Shown piece after piece: positions 53,701 to 60,963 of a stretch of 64,000 nt of DNA. The position numbers and the translations under genes were made by a program. Every line of letters begins with the position of its first letter. Within the stretch, counting starts at the first letter, position 1. A model generated the notes under the pieces. It ran no database searches, was not told the origin of the DNA, and saw nothing but the letters and a program-made list of their open reading frames with translations. The stretch is taken from NCBI GenBank assembly GCA_963792365.1, contig CAWBVW010000001.1, forward strand, positions 1,116,001 through 1,180,000, read 5' to 3'. This DNA comes from JAOUGY01 sp963792365 (GTDB lineage: Bacteria > Actinomycetota > Acidimicrobiia > Spongiisociales > ZC4RG35).

Positions 53701-54995
53701 AAAGGCACCAGCGTCCCGTCGGCGACAACCGACAGCGGCCTGAAGACGCCCGACTCCCATTCACCGAACACGTCCACAGGACCATGGGCACAGTGAATCG
53801 CGAGATCCCACGGTGAGAACGCCTGGACAACGTGGAGCCGATCGCCGGCCGGGTCGACAAGCGAGAACGAGTCGTTGGTGATCTCCGGGACCACCGACGA
53901 GAGCGCAGCGGGAAGCGGACCTGCGAACGGGTTGGCCGCCACCCATCCAGCCAGCCGATCGAGGTTGTCGCTGATCGGAGAAGCCGGGAGGGCCGTCGCC
54001 GCCGCCGTCACATGCGATCCATCGACCAGCATCACCCGCGCAGGTTCTGCACCGGAGTACGCGATGACCTGTGTGTCTATGACCGATCCCACAACTCGGG
54101 CCACGCCGAGTGCTGCCCCGGCAGCGGCGAAATCGAGGATCACCGCATTCGTGCCTTCCGCCGAGCGAAGCCAGGTTCGCTGGGCGAGGATCCGTCCGGT
54201 GTCGTCCTGAGAGACTCCTAGGACCGTCCACGGCCCAGCAAGCCGCATGCCGGCCTCCTCGACCTCCGCCCCGGTGCGGGCCCATCCGAGGTACGCCCTG
54301 AGGTCGCCGTTCAGTGCGTCGCTCAACTGCGCACGGTTCTTCCAGCCCCGGGCGGCGAGGTACCAGCGGGACAGCTCTCCGAGCAGGAATTCGAGCCAGT
54401 CGTCGGCCGCCGCCACGACGTGGGCGGCCCGTCTGACTCGATCGGCCAGCCCCGGGAGTTGAGCGTCCACCAGCCTTCCGGCAGTTCGCTCCCAGAACTC
54501 GGGCGGCTGGCTCCGGACGCCGGCAAGGCCCTGCCGGACGAGATCGAGGAGCCACAGCTCGAAGTCGGCTATACCAGCGTCCATCTTCTCGAGGCGCTGC
54601 TCGAGTCGCTTTGCCCGCGCTTCGGGATCCGGCGCCTCCGCAGACTCCTTGCGGGCTGCGCGCGCTGCACGAGATCCGGCCCAGTCCGAGGCGAAGCCGG
54701 CAGGGCTGGCCATGTCGGCCACGACACCGTCGCTCTCGGCCCACATGATCAGCAGCGCAAGACCATGCTTGCACGGGAACTTCCGTGACGGACATGTGCA
54801 CTTGAAAGCCGGCCCCGTGAGATCGACCGACACCTGATAGGGGTTCTTTCCGCTGCCCTGACACTTGCCCCATACGAGGGTGTCCGTGGCACCCAAATCC
54901 GACCATGGCCCCGGCTTGATGAGCCCGCGCGCCGCCTTCACCGACTTGTCGTCGGGGGCGAGTTTCTCCACCTGGGCTCGGTTCCACCTTGCCAC
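53697..54995 (-). CDS. SWIM zinc-finger protein (YehQ-like)
   Basis: 432 aa from GTG. The SWIM motif CxCx6CxH is at C66-T-C68 and C75-K-H77 (KCTCPSRKFPCKH), a zinc-binding element expected to bind DNA, RNA or protein. The remainder is helical (RRAAHVVAAADDWLEFLLGELSRWYL) and then beta-rich. It is the first gene of the five-gene operon; its stop overlaps the DUF5691 start. No promoter box was identified with certainty. E. coli YehQ is a similar SWIM protein beside yehL/M/P. Function unknown. Confidence 0.9.
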   Translation of the reverse strand: MARWNRAQVEKLAPDDKSVKAARGLIKPGPWSDLGATDTLVWGKCQGSGKNPYQVSVDLTGPAFKCTCPSRKFPCKHGLALLIMWAESDGVVADMASPAGFASDWAGSRAARAARKESAEAPDPEARAKRLEQRLEKMDAGIADFELWLLDLVRQGLAGVRSQPPEFWERTAGRLVDAQLPGLADRVRRAAHVVAAADDWLEFLLGELSRWYLAARGWKNRAQLSDALNGDLRAYLGWARTGAEVEEAGMRLAGPWTVLGVSQDDTGRILAQRTWLRSAEGTNAVILDFAAAGAALGVARVVGSVIDTQVIAYSGAEPARVMLVDGSHVTAAATALPASPISDNLDRLAGWVAANPFAGPLPAALSSVVPEITNDSFSLVDPAGDRLHVVQAFSPWDLAIHCAHGPVDVFGEWESGVFRPLSVVADGTLVPL

Positions 54996-55040
54996 CGGCC
55001 AGCATTGTGCCTCAGCTGGGCCGGGTGTCCACGGACAAGG

Positions 55041-55913
55041 TCAGGGTGTTCGCCGATGGACCTCGACCTGGTGGGCGAGGTCCGGGAAGTCCGAGTCGAT
55101 CACGTATGGATACCCGTCCCACCATCCGTCTCGCTCGGGCACGAATCGACGAGCCGGCGCGACGCCGCCGTCGAGGGCGATGCGTTTCATTTCCCGTTCG
55201 AGCCGACGAAACCCGTCGACATCGAGACCCTCCGGCGCGATGGGGTCGAGCACCCGCATCGATACGCGTTCACCGATGCGCAGCGTCGAGCCGTACGGGT
55301 GCTCCCAGACCCGGTGCGACCCGGTGAGCACGACGGGCAGCACCGGCCGACCGAGCCGTTGGGCGATCCGGAGGGCGCCCGATTGGAAGGCGATCTCGAT
55401 GCCGAGGATGGACCCCTGGGCGAAGACAACCAGGCAGTCGCCCTTCGAGAACACGTCCTGGGCCTGCCGGTAGAACCGCCTGACCGAGCTCACGGTCGGG
55501 TGGGTGTCGACCTGCGGATGCCCCGCCGCCCGGAGGTAGCGACCCAGACCGGGCCAGTCGAACAGTTCGTCTCGCGCTGCGAACCGAAGCCCGAGCGGGA
55601 GGTGGAGCAAGGCCAACGCGTCGGCGAAACCTTCGTGGAGGGCAACCACGACGTACTGCTCGGAGGAGTCGACCTTGGGCAGACCGTCGACATCGAGTCG
55701 AATAGAGGCCAGCCGTTCCGCCATCCTGGCCGCCACGCGTTCGACCACGTGAACGAACCGGCTCGAACCGAGCTTGCCCGCAAGCCAGATCGACCACGAC
55801 GCCGCCACGACGAGTGGTGCCGCGACGTTCGCCCTAACACGATCCGCTCGACCACCTTCCGCGACGAACCGGAGACGACTCGACGTCGCAGGCTCTGATG
55901 GCGGCTCCGACAC
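55041..55913 (-). CDS. Lysophospholipid acyltransferase family protein (PlsC-like)
   Basis: 290 aa. The acyltransferase motif HX4D is at H93-E-G-F-A-D98 (VALHEGFADAL), and the second block reads VVFAQGSILGIE where EGTRS is usual in PlsC. VLPVVLTGSHRVW is the third block. A hydrophobic N-terminal stretch (AAPLVVAASWSIWLAGKL) suggests membrane association. It would acylate a lyso-lipid or another acceptor, in glycerophospholipid or mannolipid synthesis. The altered EGTR block makes the acceptor uncertain. Confidence 0.82.
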   Translation of the reverse strand: MSEPPSEPATSSRLRFVAEGGRADRVRANVAAPLVVAASWSIWLAGKLGSSRFVHVVERVAARMAERLASIRLDVDGLPKVDSSEQYVVVALHEGFADALALLHLPLGLRFAARDELFDWPGLGRYLRAAGHPQVDTHPTVSSVRRFYRQAQDVFSKGDCLVVFAQGSILGIEIAFQSGALRIAQRLGRPVLPVVLTGSHRVWEHPYGSTLRIGERVSMRVLDPIAPEGLDVDGFRRLEREMKRIALDGGVAPARRFVPERDGWWDGYPYVIDSDFPDLAHQVEVHRRTP

Positions 55914-55948
55914 AGCGGGTGACCGGCGCCACCAGGCACGGCGCTCCC

Positions 55949-56446
55949 TCAGGATGCGCTCGGTTCCGAGCCTACCCGACCCCGACTCGAGGCCAGCAGC
56001 GCCTCCACCTCCTCGAGGATCCCGACAGTGAGCCGGTCCCGACCCGTCTCGTCCACTTCATCCCACTCTGACTCGAGGCACACAAAACCCGAGAGTTCCT
56101 CGAACAACTCGGGCACGGTGTTTGCGATCCACCGGATGCTCGTCGCTCCGTCGATGGGTGCGAGGCGTCCTGTCGCAACATCCTCGGCGAAGGCGCGAAC
56201 GACGATCCAGCCCACGCTTGGCGTGTCCTCGAGATCGAAACCGGCCCGCTGCGCAAAGATCCGCAGTGCCAACTGCCGCTGTTCGGTCCACAGTGGTGGT
56301 GTGTTGAGCGCGAGATCGGTCTCATCGCGCGTTGCGGAACCGATCAGCAGGTTCTCCTCGGCAACCGCCATCAACTCCTCAGGAGTCCCGAAACCCATGG
56401 AGGTTCGTGCGATCGCCCGGACGAGGTCTACATCCGTCCTGGCCAT
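55949..56446 (-). CDS. Putative immunity protein of the WXG toxin module
   Basis: 165 aa, strongly acidic in its second half (LESEWDEVDETGRDRLTVGILEEVEALL), helical, with no membrane segment. Its ATG at 56446 lies inside the last 19 bases of the toxin gene, with GAAGATGGA before it. Position directly after a WXG-type toxin gene and its charge fit a cognate immunity protein, but no immunity family is recognised, so the role is inference from gene order. A longer frame to 56560 is not supported. Confidence 0.6.
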   Translation of the reverse strand: MARTDVDLVRAIARTSMGFGTPEELMAVAEENLLIGSATRDETDLALNTPPLWTEQRQLALRIFAQRAGFDLEDTPSVGWIVVRAFAEDVATGRLAPIDGATSIRWIANTVPELFEELSGFVCLESEWDEVDETGRDRLTVGILEEVEALLASSRGRVGSEPSAS

Positions 56447-57630
56447 TCCATCTTCACCTTCATCTCGACTCTCCTTCCGGTGTTGAGGTTCTCGAACCAG
56501 TGGGTCTGAATCAACGATCCGTCCTCGCTGACGAAGGTGGAACTGGTCTTCTTGACCCAATCGGAGACCGTACCGCCGTATGTGGACGTGAGCCGCTCGA
56601 TTACGTCGACGGTGCGCCGATGACCGTTGCCACCTATGACCACCCCTGCCTCTGCCATCTGCTGTTCGATGGCGAGTGATCTTCTCATCGCGAGCCGATT
56701 CACCGCGGAAGAAGCCGTGGCCGACCCGGGGCGGATGGCTCCGGTCTCTTCCACATGAAGGCGCCGGATGCCCGCAGCGAGCTCGCCTGCATGTTCGCTC
56801 GCCGAGACCACCCGGGCACCGACGGCGCCCAGCAGCGCGTCAGGCACGACCTGTCCCGCCCACCTGTCGGGATTCTCGATGAGCGTGTCCCAGTCCACGA
56901 GCTCTCCGACGAACGCGCCCGGCTCTTCGGTGACATCGTCGATGAACCCCGCGACGCGCCCGACTCGGTCTTCCACGTTGGAGGGTGTCGTGTCGAGCAA
57001 CCATGCGCCCGCCTCGAAGACGGCCGGGGGCAGTTGGAGAAACGACTCGACTCCATCAGCGAATCCACCCGCCACTTCGGTGGTGTGATGGCGGAGCGCC
57101 CGCCAGAATCCGATGTGGCGATAAGCGATGTCGGCGGCCGCCGTCAACCGGGCCGCGCACTCCGATGCAGCTTCGTCGACCGCGCGGCAAGCCTCCGCGG
57201 CGTCGGCCTCGGCTTGCGTACGGTGGGCCGAGCCCGGGTCATCTGGCGCCCCGCGGTAGCGGAGCTCGCCGATCGGCGCCCGGTCGATCCAGTTCCGTGA
57301 GAGGCGCTCGCCCACGTGATACTCGGCAACCGCCCGATCTGCTCGAGTCTGCCCCGTGGCCAACGCTTCACTCCACCCGTCAAGCGCCGCCGTGGCAGCT
57401 GCGAAGCCCATGACCGCATCGGTCAGGACTGGTGGGAGCTCCCCGAGCCGCGTTCGGGCGAGGGCAGCCGCCCGACCGTCCCATCTGCCGGTCGTCACCT
57501 GCCGCGCCGCGCACTCCGCTCCGGCCAGCGTCGAGCCCATGGACTCGATCGACCCAGCGAGGGAAGCAGCGATCGCCGGATCACCACCGAGGAGCTCATC
57601 GCCCCTGCTCGCCGACCACAGCACCGTCAT
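56428..57630 (-). CDS. WXG-type polymorphic toxin (putative, type VII-linked)
   Basis: 400 aa. The N-terminal 130 residues are a helical WXG/LXG-like domain (SLAGSIESMGSTLAGAEC; TTGRWDGRAAALARTRL with the W-x-G turn), as in proteins sent through ESX/type VII systems. A helical middle region follows (ASECAARLTAAADIAYRHIGFWRALRHH). The last 65 residues (TVDVIERLTSTYGGTVSDWV; QTHWFENLNTGRRVEMKVK) form a small separate domain of the kind appended to polymorphic toxins, with conserved Trp, His and basic residues; its activity is unknown. The start overlaps the WXG100-like gene stop (ATGA). No secretion genes are in the window. Confidence 0.72.
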   Translation of the reverse strand: MTVLWSASRGDELLGGDPAIAASLAGSIESMGSTLAGAECAARQVTTGRWDGRAAALARTRLGELPPVLTDAVMGFAAATAALDGWSEALATGQTRADRAVAEYHVGERLSRNWIDRAPIGELRYRGAPDDPGSAHRTQAEADAAEACRAVDEAASECAARLTAAADIAYRHIGFWRALRHHTTEVAGGFADGVESFLQLPPAVFEAGAWLLDTTPSNVEDRVGRVAGFIDDVTEEPGAFVGELVDWDTLIENPDRWAGQVVPDALLGAVGARVVSASEHAGELAAGIRRLHVEETGAIRPGSATASSAVNRLAMRRSLAIEQQMAEAGVVIGGNGHRRTVDVIERLTSTYGGTVSDWVKKTSSTFVSEDGSLIQTHWFENLNTGRRVEMKVKMEWPGRM

Positions 57631-57908
57631 GGCACCAACATCGACTCGTCGGTGGCCCGGTATGCGTCCGCCGCGGTGCGCAGCCGCATCTCGATCGCAG
57701 CCGAGTCCTCGAGGGCGGTGCGAAGAGCGACGGACCAGTACTCGCAGAACCCCGCAAAAGCTCGTTGGATGCGATCCGACCCGAGCGACCGACTCGTCGC
57801 CAGCCACCGGTCTCGTTCATACCAGAATCTATCGATCTCGCCGGTGGCCATCTCCAGGCGGTTCGCTGCTGCTCGAAGTTCTTCTGGATGGACTGTGATT
57901 GCCGACAT
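57627..57908 (-). CDS. WXG100-like small helical protein
   Basis: 93 aa, the size of EsxA/EsxB-type proteins, predicted to be two helices (VHPEELRAAANRLEMATGEIDRFWYERDRW and AFAGFCEYWSVALRTALEDSAAIEMRLRTAADAYR). The central W-x-G turn is not strict (SLGSDRIQRAF), so it is an atypical member. It probably pairs with the toxin N-terminal domain for type VII export. It is the first gene of a three-gene operon and starts 6 nt after a -10 box in a consensus promoter, without a ribosome site. Confidence 0.72.
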   Translation of the reverse strand: MSAITVHPEELRAAANRLEMATGEIDRFWYERDRWLATSRSLGSDRIQRAFAGFCEYWSVALRTALEDSAAIEMRLRTAADAYRATDESMLVP

Positions 57909-57914
57909 GCAGGC

Positions 57915-57943
57915 AACGTATGGCTGCCATATAACGTTGTCAA
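57915..57943 (-). promoter_or_regulatory. Consensus leaderless promoter TTGACA-N17-TACGTT
   Basis: On the minus strand TTGACA (57938-57943), a 17-nt spacer and TACGTT (57915-57920), then 6 nt to the ATG at 57908. It is the best-formed sigma-70-type promoter in the window, in a locally AT-rich stretch. It drives the WXG100-like / toxin / immunity operon. Confidence 0.8.
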
Positions 57944-58135
57944 TCGTCGTGTATCGTCATTCGGAAGACAAGGGCCTATTGAGCTTCTGCTGAATTCGTC
58001 GATGGCCCTCAACCTGGGTGCATGCGAGAGCAGCGGCCGATACGAGGATAATGACGGCGGCGCCCGGGGCCACGACAGCCGCTGCCACGACGACCATCAG
58101 GGCTGTGGCACGCGTGTCGTCGAGCTGGGGATGCC

Positions 58136-59041
58136 ATGACCGACACCGCCGATCTGCGCCTGAAACATCAAGGTGCCCTCCGCCCCTGCACGACGACCGG
58201 GCCAAGGTTCACACTCTGGGTCATGGATGGAGAGTCTCGGCCTGGGACCCTCGCATCGCACCCTGCCGTGGTGTGGCTGGTGAAGCACATGGTGAGCCCG
58301 GTCGACCGCTGGATCGTCCGCACTTCGAAAGGACGGGTTCCGCCGCTCAGCAGCGTGGCGGTGCCCACGTTGCTGCTCACGACCACGGGTCGAAAGCCCC
58401 GAACCGTCCCCTTGGTTTTCGTCCGGGACGGAAACGACTACGTGGTAGCGAACGCCCGGCCGCGGGGCGAGCGCCGGAACCCCTGGGTGCTCAACCTCGC
58501 CGATTCCGGCCGCGCCGAGATCAGGGTCGACGGTCGGACCTCGGACGTACTGGCAGCGGTACTGCAGCGCGAAGAAATCGAGGAGTGGTGGCCACGGATC
58601 ACGGCGGTCTGGCCCGCCTTCGACCGGCACTACACAGCGACCGGCGAACGCACGGCCTTCCGGCTGACGCCGATCGACGACGTCGCATTGCGACCCGCCC
58701 GCCCCGCCGCACTCGCCGCAGTGAAAGCGACCCACACGGCGATCTGGTTCAGCATCGAGGCGGCGATGCTGTACGTGATCGGGGCCGGCTTCGCCCGATG
58801 TTCCGATCGAAGCGTCGCCATCGCCGCCGGCATCGTTGCGGCCGAGACCGCCGTCTTCCTCGGCAACGGCGCGAGATGCCCGCTCACCAGAGTTGCCGAA
58901 TCACTCGGCGCCGACCAGGGATCGGTGACCGACATCTACCTTCCGCGGTGGCTGGCCCGCTACCTGCCCGCGATCCACGTTCCGCTGATCGCCCTGGCAG
59001 TCTGTCTCCACACGAGGAACCTCCGTGCGCGGCGCTCCTGA
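58136..59041 (+). CDS. Deazaflavin nitroreductase-family protein fused to a C-terminal membrane domain
   Basis: 301 aa. Residues about 50-180 match the Ddn-like F420-binding family (VPTLLLTTTGRKPRTVPLVFV; PWVLNLADSGRAEIRVDGR; EIEEWWPRITAVWPAFDRHY). Residues 195-295 contain hydrophobic helices (ATHTAIWFSIEAAMLYVIG; SVAIAAGIVAAETAVFLG) and a block GARCPLTRVAESLGADQGSV common in small membrane proteins. The fusion suggests a membrane-bound F420 reductase. The start may be the ATG at 58223, which begins the family-like sequence; the ATG at 58136 has GGGG 6 nt upstream. Confidence 0.8.
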   Translation: MTDTADLRLKHQGALRPCTTTGPRFTLWVMDGESRPGTLASHPAVVWLVKHMVSPVDRWIVRTSKGRVPPLSSVAVPTLLLTTTGRKPRTVPLVFVRDGNDYVVANARPRGERRNPWVLNLADSGRAEIRVDGRTSDVLAAVLQREEIEEWWPRITAVWPAFDRHYTATGERTAFRLTPIDDVALRPARPAALAAVKATHTAIWFSIEAAMLYVIGAGFARCSDRSVAIAAGIVAAETAVFLGNGARCPLTRVAESLGADQGSVTDIYLPRWLARYLPAIHVPLIALAVCLHTRNLRARRS

Positions 59042-59138
59042 CAGGGCGCCGAAATCCGCAGCAGCCTGCACACGGTGCACCGCAGCGCAGGAGCGCCTGG
59101 CGTTTCGAGGTCAATGGGGGTCATCCCCTCGAGAGTGT

Positions 59139-59594
59139 CTAGACGCTTGCCGCCGCGAGACCTGCGATGTCGAGCTTCTTCATCTGGAGCATCGCATCGA
59201 CCGCACCCGGGTGCGCAAGGAGCTCACCGATGTTCCTAGGAACGATCTGCCACGAGAAGCCGAAGCGGTCGACGAGCCATCCGCACATCGACTCGCGGCC
59301 CCCATCTGCGGTCAGTGCATCCCACAGGAGGTCGATCTCGGCCTGGTCCTCGCATTCGACCACGAGTGAGAACGCGTCGTTGAAGCCGTGATGCGGACCA
59401 CCGTTGAGAGCGGTGAACCGGGCCCCTTTCAGTGTGAACGACACCGTCATCACCGATCCCGGCTCTTGGCCGGGAATGCCTTCCGAATAGCGCTCGACGC
59501 CCGTGACCTCGGAGTCTGGGAACAGCGACGTGTAGAAGTGTGCCGCCTGTTCGGCCTGATTCTCGAACCACAGCATGGGATATGGGGTGTTCAT
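59139..59594 (-). CDS. VOC-family protein (PhnB-like)
   Basis: 151 aa vicinal-oxygen-chelate fold, MLWFENQAEQAAHFYTSLFPDSEV at the start and GWLVDRFGFSWQIVPRNIGELL near the end, as in PhnB / 3-demethylubiquinone methyltransferase-like proteins. Enzyme activity is unproven; such proteins accompany SRPBCC and ArsR genes in many genomes. Its start overlaps the SRPBCC stop (59591-59594), so it is the last gene of the ArsR operon. Confidence 0.9.
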   Translation of the reverse strand: MNTPYPMLWFENQAEQAAHFYTSLFPDSEVTGVERYSEGIPGQEPGSVMTVSFTLKGARFTALNGGPHHGFNDAFSLVVECEDQAEIDLLWDALTADGGRESMCGWLVDRFGFSWQIVPRNIGELLAHPGAVDAMLQMKKLDIAGLAAASV

Positions 59595-60076
59595 CGGGTC
59601 GCCTCCTCCACTACTCGGGCCAACTTGTCGAGTTCCTGCCTCCAGCCGTCGGCCGCCCGCTCGGTCCTCTCGTCGCTGTGCATGACGTCGAGTGTGACCC
59701 CGAGCCGCGTGCCCTCGGCGACCGGCTCGAGATCGACTCGGGTGTCGACCTCGTACGTTTCGACCCCGGGAAGGAAGTCGACGACATTCGTGTAGGCGAG
59801 CCGGCGGTACGGAACGATCTCGACGAAATCGAAGTCCTGGGCGGTGCTGAGTGGCATGCCTTCGGTCTCCATGAAGGCGCTCATCTCATTGGCCCGGGCG
59901 ATCATCGAGTACCGGATCTTCCCGCCGGGCACCAGATCCATCTCGTGGACCTCGACGCCGAACCCGTCCGGCCCCCACCACGACTCGATGCCGTCGATGG
60001 TGGACCACAACTGCCACACCTCGGCGGGCGCAGCATCGTAGGTGCGCTCGATCTTCACGGTTCTTTGTTCCTTCAT
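59591..60076 (-). CDS. SRPBCC-domain protein (AHSA1-like)
   Basis: 161 aa. VKIERTYDAAPAEVWQLWSTIDGIESWWGPDGF and VPGGKIRYSM are the usual AHSA1/START-like ligand-binding domain sequence. It binds a hydrophobic ligand or acts as a small chaperone; function not established. It starts 29 nt after the ArsR gene and overlaps the VOC gene. A longer frame to 60151 would run into arsR and was rejected. Confidence 0.9.
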   Translation of the reverse strand: MKEQRTVKIERTYDAAPAEVWQLWSTIDGIESWWGPDGFGVEVHEMDLVPGGKIRYSMIARANEMSAFMETEGMPLSTAQDFDFVEIVPYRRLAYTNVVDFLPGVETYEVDTRVDLEPVAEGTRLGVTLDVMHSDERTERAADGWRQELDKLARVVEEATR

Positions 60077-60105
60077 GCCGTCTCTGTCCTGGGCCGATCT
60101 CGACG

Positions 60106-60408
60106 TCACCGCTCCAGCTCCCGTGCCATCCGGTCGAGCCGCCGCTCCCACAATCGGCGGTAGTCGTCCATCCAGGCATCGATCTCCTGGAACGGCTCAG
60201 GACGCAACGAGTACAACCTGCGCTGGCCGTCGGCGCGCACTTCCACGAACCCCGCCTCATGCAGGATGCGCAGGTGCCGCGACACGCCGCTCTGGGCGAT
60301 ATCGACCTGTCCGACGAGGTCACCGACTGCGTGCTCTCCGGACTTCAACGCTGCGACGATGCGACGTCTGGTCGGATCGGCGAGCGCCTCGAAGGGGTCG
60401 TTATCCAT
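60106..60408 (-). CDS. ArsR-family winged-helix regulator
   Basis: 100 aa. MDNDPFEALADPTRRRIVAALKSGEHAVGDL begins the domain and QSGVSRHLRILHEAGFVEVRADGQRRLYSL carries the recognition helix and wing; no cysteine pair is present, so it is a non-metal member such as those that control SRPBCC/VOC operons. The ATG at 60408 lies 5 nt after a 12-bp palindrome that overlaps the likely -10 region, so autorepression is probable; an ATG at 60426 would start inside the operator. Confidence 0.92.
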   Translation of the reverse strand: MDNDPFEALADPTRRRIVAALKSGEHAVGDLVGQVDIAQSGVSRHLRILHEAGFVEVRADGQRRLYSLRPEPFQEIDAWMDDYRRLWERRLDRMARELER

Positions 60409-60413
60409 TGCGA

Positions 60414-60425
60414 TGTATATATACA
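60414..60425. promoter_or_regulatory. ArsR operator palindrome (TGTATATATACA)
   Basis: A perfect 12-bp palindrome, unusually AT-rich for this window, 5 nt upstream of the arsR ATG and overlapping the likely -10 region. Its position suits repression by the ArsR product. Confidence 0.7.
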
Positions 60426-60452
60426 AACATGGATGCCCGCCGGTACAACTGA

Positions 60453-60902
60453 TCAGTCGTCGTCGCGGGCGACCACCAGCACGGTGAACACGGCGATCGA
60501 CAGCGCGTCGTCGAGTTCGACATCGCCGAGGACGAGCCGCCGGGGGCGGTTGCCCAATCGGTCGTACTCCAAGCCGCCCGGTCCGACGGACCGGGCGCGA
60601 GCGCCCATCCGGTCGTACTCGACGCCGTGAGCGCCAACCCTCCGAGCCCGGGTGCCCATTCGGTCGTACTCGATCGCGTGAGCGCCCACCCGCGTGGGAC
60701 GGGTACCCATGCGGTCGTACTCCACCTCCAACCCGCCGATGCGACGGAGCCGAACCCCCATTCGGTCGTATTCCAGCGTTCTCGATCCGAACATGCGCGG
60801 CCGGTTGCCGAGCCGGTCGTACGCGATTTCGACCTCCCCGATCCGGCGTAGTCGCGCGCCCATCATGTCGTACTCGAGGTCGACGCCGGCGACATCTTCC
60901 AT
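60453..60902 (-). CDS. Tandem 17-residue YDRMG-repeat protein
   Basis: 149 aa. After eight residues come seven copies of a 17-residue unit with pattern (L/V/I)EYDRMGxRxRRxGxxx (residues 9-127), then a short acidic tail with a hydrophobic end (DALSIAVFTVLVVARDDD). At the DNA level the period is 51 bp. The units resemble short YD-type beta repeats, probably forming a small beta-helix or meander; no signal peptide is present, so it seems cytoplasmic. A TAGGAT box 7 nt upstream of the ATG gives a leaderless transcript. Function unknown; a longer frame to 61655 overlaps acoX and was rejected. Confidence 0.75.
   Translation of the reverse strand: MEDVAGVDLEYDMMGARLRRIGEVEIAYDRLGNRPRMFGSRTLEYDRMGVRLRRIGGLEVEYDRMGTRPTRVGAHAIEYDRMGTRARRVGAHGVEYDRMGARARSVGPGGLEYDRLGNRPRRLVLGDVELDDALSIAVFTVLVVARDDD
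60522..60878. repeat. Seven tandem 51-bp coding repeats
   Basis: The repeat-protein gene consists of seven 51-bp units encoding EYDRMG-type sequence on the minus strand. Copies differ at third positions and some first positions, so they are old or selected rather than freshly expanded. Confidence 0.7.
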
Positions 60903-60909
60903 CTGGGCG

Positions 60910-60915
60910 ATCCTA
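60910..60915 (-). promoter_or_regulatory. -10 box (TAGGAT), leaderless start of the repeat protein
   Basis: On the minus strand TAGGAT ends 7 nt before the ATG at 60902. Confidence 0.5.
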
Positions 60916-60951
60916 TCGGTCGGCGCCCTCTCGCACCCACACCGAACGGCA

Positions 60952-60957
60952 TAACCT
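60952..60957 (+). promoter_or_regulatory. -10 box (TAACCT), leaderless start of acoX
   Basis: TAACCT ends 6 nt before the ATG at 60964. Confidence 0.5.
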
Positions 60958-60963
60958 GACCCG

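Noticed and set aside
52267..53796. Long plus-strand open frame (about 500 codons) opposite the DUF5691 gene
   Set aside because: It is antisense to a conserved family, rich in Arg/Pro/Gln, and has no ribosome site. Such mirror frames are common in GC-rich genes (similar cases at 1307-2557, 47774-49177 and 55005-55898).
57957..58097. Small minus-strand frame with one membrane helix (MVVVAAAVVAPGAAVII...)
   Set aside because: 46 codons, no ribosome site, upstream of the WXG promoter and overlapping the leader of the divergent gene. It could be chance in alanine/valine-rich sequence.
60453..60902. RHS/YD-repeat toxin
   Set aside because: The units are short, there is no signal peptide, core domain or C-terminal toxin, and the protein is far too small.
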